From positions 1-34,957 of the forward strand of contig CALLPE010000049.1 in NCBI GenBank assembly GCA_938015445.1: 34,957 nt of DNA, given 5' to 3'. The DNA comes from an uncultured Pirellulales bacterium (GTDB lineage: Bacteria > Planctomycetota > Planctomycetia > Pirellulales > Thermoguttaceae). This document shows, one piece after another, positions 7,322-14,000 of this stretch (the first letter of the stretch is position 1; every line of letters begins with the position of its first letter). The notes under the pieces were generated by a model. That model had not been told where the DNA came from, searched no databases, and saw only the letters and a program-made list of their open reading frames with translations. The position numbers were made by a program, and so were the translations under genes.

Positions 7322-7540
7322 CTACTCCACTTTTGCCCGCGGCAAGGAAGAGTCTGGACCAACGTCAGGGCCGACCTGAATCGCGCGATTGGGGTCGCCC
7401 AGCAATCTCCGCAAGTCCTCGGGCCGATAAGTTCCAGTGCGATTATAGTGGTCGATCATCTCCCTGACCCACTCGGCCGGAGGCAACGCTTCCAGCATCG
7501 CCCGGATTCTTGGTCGCAAATCGTCGCGCGGGCCAGACAT
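7322..7540 (-). CDS. Hypothetical 72-aa protein coupled to the proteasome-like gene
   Basis: The product is a 72-aa mostly polar protein with an amphipathic helical first half (around RIRAMLEALPPAEWVREMI) and a Pro/Asp-rich tail. I recognise no domain. The start is well supported: ATG at 7540 lies one base after the TAG stop of the proteasome-like gene (7542-7544), and a strong GAGGGAGG ribosome-binding site sits 8 nt upstream, inside the end of that gene. This spacing implies translational coupling and a shared function, possibly as a partner or substrate-recognition subunit of the Ntn hydrolase. It is convergent with bioA. Confidence 0.65.
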   Translation of the reverse strand: MSGPRDDLRPRIRAMLEALPPAEWVREMIDHYNRTGTYRPEDLRRLLGDPNRAIQVGPDVGPDSSLPRAKVE

Positions 7541-7541
7541 T

Positions 7542-8421
7542 CTACGGGCCTCCCTCGCCAATAGCGGCGTCGAATTGTTTGTGACGGACCCAGCGAAAGT
7601 TTCGATCGGTCGTAACTACAGCAATCTCGATCGGCCCTCCGCAAACAGGAGCCAATTGCGAAAACTTCATCATTTTGATGGTAGCGTAGATTGATGCATG
7701 CACCCAGTCAATCGCTTCCCGGATAGGCAGCACCGACGGTTGAGTGAGGCGATGGGGCAATAACATGTTGATAAGGTCTTCCTCGGTGCCCGTCCACTTA
7801 CCCGACCGTAGTATGGCGTCCAAGACAGGCGCATCAATGCCAAAGACCAGCCGCTCAATAAGGTTTGGGCAACCCCAGAATCGCGTCCTTCCCAGGGGCA
7901 GTGGATGCACCCGCCCGGCCTCGGTCATGCTGGGGTCGAAGAGAATCTCGAAAGCACAAGGGGTTCGGTCGCTGGCCAGGTAACCGCCTAAGCAAAATCC
8001 AACTGAGTATGCTTGGAGCAGATAAAGCAACTCGCGCTGCTCATCGGTAGTTCTCAGCGGGCGACTCGATAGGTGTCTAGCGCGTTCCAGCACCTGTGAA
8101 AGGTTCAGATGAATAAGCGGACCAGAAGAACTGACTCCACCGGCGGGCAACGTCTTCAACGGATCCGGCCGCTTCTGCCGCCAACAAATCTGCAAAACGA
8201 GCTATCAGGGTTCGATAACTGAGGTTGTGCAGGCTTCCCAGCCCCCACATCGTGATTGCTAGCGTACTGCTCTCGCCAACCTGGAAGATCTTCTGGGCGA
8301 AGTTGTAGTAATGTTCTGACGCTGATGCAGTCGGGTCAAGGCCAGAAACATGCATGGTTGTAGTACTGTCCGCCCCGAAGACAACACCTTCGGGCGAGAG
8401 ATAGCAAGCCGCGATGGTCAT
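7542..8421 (-). pseudogene. Proteasome/HslV-like Ntn hydrolase, frameshifted
   Basis: Two overlapping minus-strand frames (N-part 8077-8421, C-part 7542-8195) read as one protein broken by a frameshift; the span is 880 nt, one base more than a multiple of three. The start at 8421 has an AGGAG site 6 nt upstream. After Met removal the N-terminus is Thr1, with Asp17 in GVVFGADS and a Lys in FAQKIF, matching the catalytic Thr1/Asp17/Lys33 set of proteasome beta subunits and HslV. The C-part has VGFCLGGY, FWGCPNLIERLVFG, SGKWTGTEEDL and GGPIEIAVVTTDRNFRWVRHKQ. The shift lies somewhere in 8077-8195, most likely about 8090-8125. It may be a real mutation, a sequencing error or, less likely, programmed frameshifting. 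No hslU or other ATPase gene is adjacent. The fold assignment is by motif and I am fairly sure of it; the substrate is unknown. Confidence 0.7.
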
Positions 8422-8507
8422 TGCGGGCTCCTGCTCAGCGAATCCACAAATGGCAGCGTTGTCGCCCAGCCGGCTTGTCGTGACAGGCTGTAAGTCGATT
8501 CGTCCGG

Positions 8508-9635
8508 TCACCCGCTCTTATCGAACTGCGGTACCACAAGCTGCTCGCCATCCTTGAGCGCCGACTGATGGGCCACGATGCCCGGCGCAGTCATCGCCAA
8601 CGCCTCGTAAACGTCGATGGCCGGCTGACGGTCTTCCACCAGGGCGCAGATGAACTCGTGTACCAGGGGGCCGTGCGAGCCGCCGTGGCCGCCGGGTTCG
8701 ATGCCGGCGGGCAAGGCCACCGAGTCGGGCACTTGGGCCTTCGGTGCGCTTTCCCAAATCCAGGAGCCGGTTTCGCCGTCGGCCGCTCCCCACCAGAACA
8801 CATTGATGCGGCAGAAGGTATCTTCGCTGGTGCGGAACAGTGCCGACTGGCAAGCGAACGGATTGTTGTACTGGTTGTTGGTCCATTCTTCACCCTGCCC
8901 GCGCCACCCCAAACACGACACTTTCGTCAGCCGCTTGCCGGTCACGCCCACGTAGTAGGCCGTCGAATGCGTGGGATAGAGCATCGGAGGCAACGCCCGC
9001 CGCCAATTCTTCCAACTGCCGATCCGCGTGACCGCGTGGTGATAATACTGTCCTTCGGTGTACAGGATGCGACAGCCTTGCCGGTAGAGGTTGCGGGCGC
9101 GAATCACCTCGCGGTGATAGTAGCTCGTCTCGGCCATCATGTACTTCAGGCCGGTCTTCTCCACAGCCTCGCGTAAAGCCTGACACTCTTCCAGCGTCAT
9201 GGCCGCCGGCACAGCGCAGATGACATGTTTGTCGTGCTTGAGCACGTGGATCGAGTGCCGAGCATGGCTGGGCGCATCGGTGAACACAGCCACCGCCTCG
9301 ACCTGCTTGTCCAGCACCAATTTCTCCAGCGACTCGTAGGCTCGCTCGCACTGATATACCTGCTGAAGCCTCTTGAGCCGCTCTGGCTGCAAGTCGCTGA
9401 CGGCCACCACCTGGCAGTTGGGGTGCTTGTGCCACTGAAACGCTGCCCCGAAGCCGCCGCCCACCACGCCCAACCGGACCTTGCGGTCAGACTTCGGCTG
9501 CCACAGCTCGGGCGCAGCCGCCGCGGCCGGTGCGGCTAGCGATCCGAAAGCACCGGCGGCCCCCGCAGCTAGCCAGCCGGTGCCCATGTGTACAAGCATG
9601 TCTCGACGCGAGCAAGCGTTTGCTATGCGTGCCAT
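8508..9635 (-). CDS. Gfo/Idh/MocA-family protein with Tat signal, EKP motif missing
   Basis: The 375-aa product has a twin-arginine signal (CSRRDMLVHMGTGW then an Ala/Gly-rich segment), so it is probably exported folded. The Rossmann domain has RLGVVGGGFGAAFQWH and VVAVSDLQPERLKRL. The region that normally carries the catalytic EKP reads HVICAVPAAMTLEEC, without the Lys, and the usual active-site His region is also not recognisable. It may be a divergent or non-catalytic paralogue. A GGGGAGG ribosome-binding site 7 nt before ATG 9635 fixes the start, although the frame is open to 9788. It lies between the DHS-like gene (152 bp upstream) and the proteasome-like gene (86 bp downstream), all on the minus strand. 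Substrate unknown. Confidence 0.85.
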   Translation of the reverse strand: MARIANACSRRDMLVHMGTGWLAAGAAGAFGSLAAPAAAAAPELWQPKSDRKVRLGVVGGGFGAAFQWHKHPNCQVVAVSDLQPERLKRLQQVYQCERAYESLEKLVLDKQVEAVAVFTDAPSHARHSIHVLKHDKHVICAVPAAMTLEECQALREAVEKTGLKYMMAETSYYHREVIRARNLYRQGCRILYTEGQYYHHAVTRIGSWKNWRRALPPMLYPTHSTAYYVGVTGKRLTKVSCLGWRGQGEEWTNNQYNNPFACQSALFRTSEDTFCRINVFWWGAADGETGSWIWESAPKAQVPDSVALPAGIEPGGHGGSHGPLVHEFICALVEDRQPAIDVYEALAMTAPGIVAHQSALKDGEQLVVPQFDKSG

Positions 9636-9787
9636 TGCGAGTCCTCCCCGGAACGACCGCCACCTGAAAACGATGCCTGGGCGACCTGGCTGCCCAGCGG
9701 ACTTTCTTTCCCGGTTGTAACGATACCCGTCGCACGACGCCTCTGCAAGTTTCTGGCTGCACGCCGTCGATTCAAGGTACCGGCTCA

Positions 9788-10984
9788 TCAGCTATCACCG
9801 GCGGCGTTAGGCGTCAGGCCTCCGACGCGGCGTGCCGTTTCTTCCAACAGCGCCGTCCGTTGGTCGTAAAGCCGGCGCAGGGGCCGCGGTTTGTGGTGGG
9901 CCAGCGCATAATGTGTCAGTAGCGGCAGGGCGATGGTGCTATCGGCGTAGCAGACCACGGCGTCGGGCAGTCTTGACGGATCGACCTTCCCCCAGCTTAC
10001 GGCTTCGCTGGGGGTGGCACCGGACAGTCCGCCGGTGTCGGGCCGGGCGTCGGTCACTTGGAAGAAATAGTCGTGGCCCTTGTCTTCGAGGCGGAGAATC
10101 TCCTGGATGTGCGGCTCGGTCTGAAGGACGAAGTTTTTCGGGCTGCCGCCGCCGATGAGCACCACCGCGCTTTTTCCCCCGTTGCCTTTGGCGCCCAGAA
10201 CGATGCCGGCGGTTTCGTTGACGTCTATCAGCGGATCGATGCGCAACCGGTTGCCCTTCAAGGCCAGCCCGGCGATGATCATCCCAATGCCAGAATCGCC
10301 CGGCGACGAAGTATATATCGGCACGCCGCACCGATAGGCGGCCGCAAGGATCGATACATCCTTCAGGCCGTTGCGGCGTTCCCATTGGGCTGCGTATTTG
10401 CCGATCAAGTGATGCAGCTTGGCAGTGCCCATTGTTTGCTGAAACTCTTCTTTCACTAGTATCTGTTCAAGCGCTTCATCGGTGGCCAGCAGGCAATCGG
10501 AGTGTCCTAGCAGTACATCGTAGATGCGCACCAAGTCGTTGGCGTACAGGTCGACGTCGTCGAAGACGTGCCGACCGGCGTGAAGCGGAAAGTTCAAAGC
10601 GAAGTGCAGATCGTGGTATAAGTTCGCTCCGGTAGCAACGATCCAATCTACGAAGCCAGCCTTAATCAGCGGCACGACGCACGAGCATCCCAGTCCGGCG
10701 GGCGTCAGTGCCCCGGCCAGGCTCATGGCCACCGTCACATCGGGCTGGAGCATGCGTTGCACCAGCAGTTCGCAACCTTCGCGCAGCCGGGCGGAGTTAT
10801 AGGCCAAAAAGGCATTGTCGATCAGTTGACTGGCTTTTTCCCGGCCGGTGATCGGCTTGGGCAGAATCCTCCGCCCGGAAAGATATCGTTGTTTATGTGG
10901 ACATTCCTTCTTTAACCCCCGCTTACGCAGCCGAGGGTTTTGCTGCTGCAACTGGGAATGCTGCCGCTGGGAATGTGTTGTCAT
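9788..10984 (-). CDS. Deoxyhypusine synthase-like protein
   Basis: Deoxyhypusine synthase moves an aminobutyl group from spermidine to a lysine of eIF5A, via NAD and an enzyme-lysine imine. Bacterial homologues lack eIF5A and are thought to work on free polyamines, for example making homospermidine, or on unknown targets. The 398-aa product has an extended basic N-terminus, then [51 protein letters not shown], the NAD-site region [16 protein letters not shown] and [13 protein letters not shown] with the lysine at the place of the catalytic one. An ideal AAGGAGG site 6 nt upstream fixes ATG 10984. It is divergent from agmatine deiminase, supporting a polyamine role. Family assignment is firm; the reaction is inferred. 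Confidence 0.9.
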   Translation of the reverse strand: MTTHSQRQHSQLQQQNPRLRKRGLKKECPHKQRYLSGRRILPKPITGREKASQLIDNAFLAYNSARLREGCELLVQRMLQPDVTVAMSLAGALTPAGLGCSCVVPLIKAGFVDWIVATGANLYHDLHFALNFPLHAGRHVFDDVDLYANDLVRIYDVLLGHSDCLLATDEALEQILVKEEFQQTMGTAKLHHLIGKYAAQWERRNGLKDVSILAAAYRCGVPIYTSSPGDSGIGMIIAGLALKGNRLRIDPLIDVNETAGIVLGAKGNGGKSAVVLIGGGSPKNFVLQTEPHIQEILRLEDKGHDYFFQVTDARPDTGGLSGATPSEAVSWGKVDPSRLPDAVVCYADSTIALPLLTHYALAHHKPRPLRRLYDQRTALLEETARRVGGLTPNAAGDS

Positions 10985-11359
10985 TTGCTACCTCCTTTTG
11001 GTTCGTGCCGGCCTTGGTTCTTGCCGACCCGCTGAGCAGCCGCACTTTCCGCGCAAACACTGGGCACGCCGTCCGCAAAGACATAATGGGCACCCATTTT
11101 CAAAAAATTAACCCACTTTGCCAAGCCACACCTTGTTTCCCTCGAAGGGTTTGGCACAATTTTTCTTTCTCTGTTTGGCGGTGTTTGGGCCTGGTGTGTG
11201 GCCGTCTTCAGGACCGGGGAAAACAATTGGCGCCCCCTTGGCGCGCTGTGCGGCGCGCCCGGCGGCTTTTGCAAGCAAGCGTGCTGTGCGGCGCGCCCAG
11301 CAGCTTTTGCAAGCAAGCAGGCATCAGCACACTGCACTGCGTAGCAGGTGTAAAATCCA
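10985..11359. other. Divergent intergenic region between DHS-like and agmatine deiminase genes
   Basis: No gene is supported in these 375 bp. It contains the strong ribosome-binding site of the DHS-like gene (10991-10999), an AT-rich stretch around 11095-11175 that probably holds the divergent promoters, and a 38-bp tandem duplication (11243-11318) just before the agmatine deiminase gene. I could not assign clear -35/-10 pairs. Confidence 0.5.
11243..11318. repeat. 38-bp tandem duplication upstream of agmatine deiminase
   Basis: Units 11243-11280 and 11281-11318 differ at three positions. Each contains GCTGTGCGGCGCGCCC, with the palindrome GGCGCGCC, and ends in CTTTTGCAAGCAAGC. The array ends 41 bp before the start codon, so it lies in the 5' leader or promoter. 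Confidence 0.88.
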
Positions 11360-12520
11360 ATGACCGACAAGCCACATCACACATCCGATTACCTACTGCC
11401 CGCCGAATGGGAACCCCACGAAGCCACCTGGCTGGCCTGGCCGCACAAGGCGAGCGATTGGCCGGGAAAGCTGCCAGCGATCCGCTGGGTGTACGGCGAG
11501 ATTGTGCGCAAATTGGCCGTAGGCGAAAAGGTGCGCATTTTGGTCGAGGGGGTGTCGGCAGAGCGCCGGGCACGAAGCGTGCTAACCGCTGCTCGGGCGG
11601 ACATGGCCCAGGTCGAGTTCTTCCATATTCCGACCGACCGCGGCTGGACGCGCGACTCGGGGCCGATTTTTCTCCGGCAAATGCCCTCGTCCCTCCAGTG
11701 CCAACCAACGCAATCCGTCCGTCGGCGAGCAAACAGCCAAGCACGATCGCAGCCGGCCGACGCCACCACTGCCACAGCGCCGCTGGTCATAGCCGACTTC
11801 CACTTCAACGGTTGGGCGAAGTATCCCGACTTCAAGCTCGACCGCGGCGTGGCGCAGCGCGTGGCCCGTAAACTGGGACTGCACCTGATTCATGCCGAGC
11901 ATCGTGGCCGGAAGGTCGTGCTGGAAGGGGGCGGGATCGACGTCAACGGCCGCGGCACTGTGCTCAGCACCGAGGAATGCTATCTCGATCAGCAGGTGCA
12001 GGTTCGCAATCCCGGCTTTACGCGCCAGGACTATCAAGAAGTCTTCCGCCGTTACCTGGGAGCTGGCAACGTGCTGTGGCTGGGACGCGGGATTGGTGGA
12101 GACGACACTCACGGGCACGTGGACGACGTGTGCCGCTTCGTCGGCCCGCGCACCGTGGTTCTCTGCCAATGTAGCAAACCTGAAGACCCGGACTACCGAG
12201 CGCTGGCAGAAAACTTCGAGCGCCTTCAAGACTACCGCCTGGAAGACGGCAGCCACCTGGAAATCATCCGCTTGCCGATGCCCGAACCGCTTTACTGGCG
12301 CAAGGAGCGATTGCCGGCAAGCTATGCCAATTTCTACATCGGCAACGCGGTGGTGCTGGTGCCGACGTTCAACGACCCGGCCGACCGGCAAGCGCTGGGC
12401 ATCTTGGCCGACTTGTTCCCCGGCCGGACTGTGGTGGGCATCCATGCCGTGGACCTGGTGCTGGGATTGGGCACACTGCACTGCTTGACGCAGCAACAAC
12501 CGCGATGTTTGCAATCCTGA
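11360..12520 (+). CDS. aguA: Agmatine deiminase (peptidylarginine deiminase family)
   Basis: Agmatine deiminase hydrolyses agmatine to N-carbamoylputrescine and ammonia, the first step of the arginine decarboxylase route to putrescine. The 386-aa product has the N-terminal LPAEWEPHEATWLAWPH, the substrate-binding TRDSGPIF, FNGWAKYPDF, VLEGGGIDVNG, the catalytic His/Asp block DDTHGHVDDVCRF and the nucleophilic Cys in LGLGTLHCLTQQQP near residue 374. A polar, Gln/Arg/Ser-rich insertion of about 30 residues (about 107-139) separates TRDSGPIF from the next conserved strand; most relatives are compact there. A TAAAAT box sits 3 bp before the ATG, too close for a normal leader, so the start or promoter is not certain. 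The aguB-type amidase is not nearby. It is divergent from the DHS-like gene. Confidence 0.93.
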   Translation: MTDKPHHTSDYLLPAEWEPHEATWLAWPHKASDWPGKLPAIRWVYGEIVRKLAVGEKVRILVEGVSAERRARSVLTAARADMAQVEFFHIPTDRGWTRDSGPIFLRQMPSSLQCQPTQSVRRRANSQARSQPADATTATAPLVIADFHFNGWAKYPDFKLDRGVAQRVARKLGLHLIHAEHRGRKVVLEGGGIDVNGRGTVLSTEECYLDQQVQVRNPGFTRQDYQEVFRRYLGAGNVLWLGRGIGGDDTHGHVDDVCRFVGPRTVVLCQCSKPEDPDYRALAENFERLQDYRLEDGSHLEIIRLPMPEPLYWRKERLPASYANFYIGNAVVLVPTFNDPADRQALGILADLFPGRTVVGIHAVDLVLGLGTLHCLTQQQPRCLQS

Positions 12521-12578
12521 TGTGCCTTACGACAGGTGCGTTACGGTCGGTCAGGGGTTTTCAGCCGGATTGCGGAAC

Positions 12579-12620
12579 TTAGCCTGGTTTGGGCGCTGCT
12601 TAACCTAGTTTGGGCGCTAC
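12579..12620. repeat. 21-bp tandem duplication between convergent genes
   Basis: Units 12579-12599 and 12600-12620 differ at three positions. Both contain GTTTGGGCGCT. They lie between the ends of the agmatine deiminase and GGDEF genes. Confidence 0.85.
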
Positions 12621-12629
12621 CCATTGCGT

Positions 12630-13622
12630 TCACTGCTGCGCACACAGGGCCGCCAGCCGGTTTCGCAACCGCTGGCATAGTTCGTCCAGGTCGTCTACCG
12701 ATTGACCGCTTGGCGGTATGCGGCGGCAAGCCTGGCCGTCGTGATAGTAACCGCAGTTGCGTCCGTTGCGCTTGGCGCAATACAGCGCTTGGTCGGCGCG
12801 GCGGATGAGGGTAACCGATTCATCGTCGGGCTGCGCTGTGGCCAGCCCGACGCTGACGCTCAGCGGCAGCGTCTGCCCGCCAAACTGATACTGCGACTCG
12901 CAAACCGCCTTGCGTACCACCTCGGCCAGTTGGCAGCCGGCGCCGAGATCGCAGTTGGCAGCGACGATGGCGAACTCTTCGCCGCCGACGCGGGCGACCA
13001 GATCGGCGTCGCCGACGGTCGCTCTCAGTGCGTCGGCAATGTGGCGCAATGCTTGATCGCCGGCCAGATGTCCGTACCGGTCGTTGAGTTGCTTGAAGTG
13101 ATCTACATCGATCATCAGCAGGGAGAACGATTGTTGCCGCCCGCGCCGCTGACCGAGCAAGCGCAGTAGGTGGTCGTCCAATGCGCGGCGATTGGGCAGG
13201 CGGGTCAAGGGGTCGGTGCGGGCTTCGGCCATGTGTAGCTCGATTTGCGCCGCCTGGCGTTGCAAGGCGCTATCGGCTTCGGCCAGCCGCGACTGAAGCT
13301 GCCGATTCAGCTTGAGCACTTGCGAGACAGTCAACAGCGCTAAGTCCGCCAGTTCCTCGGCGCTCTGCCGACCAGCCGACGAAAGTTCCCGGTTGGCCTG
13401 CCCTATTTTGTTGTGGTGCGTTCCCACCTCGCGGGAAAGCCGGGCGACGACCTGTCGCAATCGGGCGGCCAATTCTTCCAACGAAGCCGAGTGTTGCCGA
13501 TCGTCGGCCGGCCGACTCGTCCCGCTGCCCAACGGCAGACAGCGACCGAAAACCACGCCCACGGCCAACTGGACTACGCCTAGCAGCAGCACCGTGATGA
13601 AAATCGGCCAGGAGAAACTCAT
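12630..13622 (-). CDS. Membrane-anchored diguanylate cyclase (GGDEF domain)
   Basis: A predicted cyclic di-GMP synthase of 330 aa. An N-terminal transmembrane helix (about residues 5-26, PIFITVLLLGVVQLAVGVVF) is followed by a long helical or coiled-coil segment (about 45-135) and a GGDEF domain with DPLTRLPNRRALDDHL, LLMIDVDHFKQLNDRYGH and the active-site VARVGGEEFAIV near residues 209-220. Catalytic residues look complete. The RxxD inhibitory site, expected a few residues before GGEEF, is replaced by GDAD, so product inhibition may be weak or absent. A C-terminal extension of about 40 residues follows. No sensor domain is seen beyond the coil. It is convergent with agmatine deiminase. Confidence 0.9.
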   Translation of the reverse strand: MSFSWPIFITVLLLGVVQLAVGVVFGRCLPLGSGTSRPADDRQHSASLEELAARLRQVVARLSREVGTHHNKIGQANRELSSAGRQSAEELADLALLTVSQVLKLNRQLQSRLAEADSALQRQAAQIELHMAEARTDPLTRLPNRRALDDHLLRLLGQRRGRQQSFSLLMIDVDHFKQLNDRYGHLAGDQALRHIADALRATVGDADLVARVGGEEFAIVAANCDLGAGCQLAEVVRKAVCESQYQFGGQTLPLSVSVGLATAQPDDESVTLIRRADQALYCAKRNGRNCGYYHDGQACRRIPPSGQSVDDLDELCQRLRNRLAALCAQQ

Positions 13623-14000
13623 AGCCGCCAGCCCTGAAAACGCCCCGCGGAATTGGAAGCCGGACTGCCCGCCCTAGCAATCGCTGGAATGGCTCCTACC
13701 GATCGAAGCGGTCGCACGAGCCGCCTCGGTCGAATGGCTTGCCGCGGCCGAATTGGTCGCCTCGGTTCAAGCACACGCATCGGTCGAAGGGTTACCTTGC
13801 TGGAATCGGTTGCGCTTGCCTTGTCGCGTCGCTACACAAGCTTACGTTACCGGCAGCACAGGGCAAATCCCTCTGCGCGCCACTTGCCCCGGGGTAACAT
13901 GTAGGTTTAAGTTAGCAGTTCTTGGTCGCCGGTTTTCGCGGCGGGGGTTATCGGCGCCCTGGGTGGGCGGAACAACGTCGATCAATGGGTCGAAATTGCC
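13623..14000. other. Intergenic region before the NagB/PIG-L gene
   Basis: This 378-bp divergent region has no convincing gene. The part at 13690-13800 is rich in imperfect CGGTCGAA-type repeats without a clean period. An AT-richer patch near 13895-13920 could hold the promoter, but I see no good box pair. Confidence 0.4.

Noticed and set aside
7331..7345. TTGCC-CGC-GGCAA hairpin near the bioA end as a terminator
   Set aside because: Only 5 bp of stem, no T-run, and it lies within the end of the 72-aa gene.
11140..11180. Sigma-54-like promoter (TTGGCACAATTTTTC)
   Set aside because: The -24-like TGGCAC is present but the GC at the -12 element is missing.
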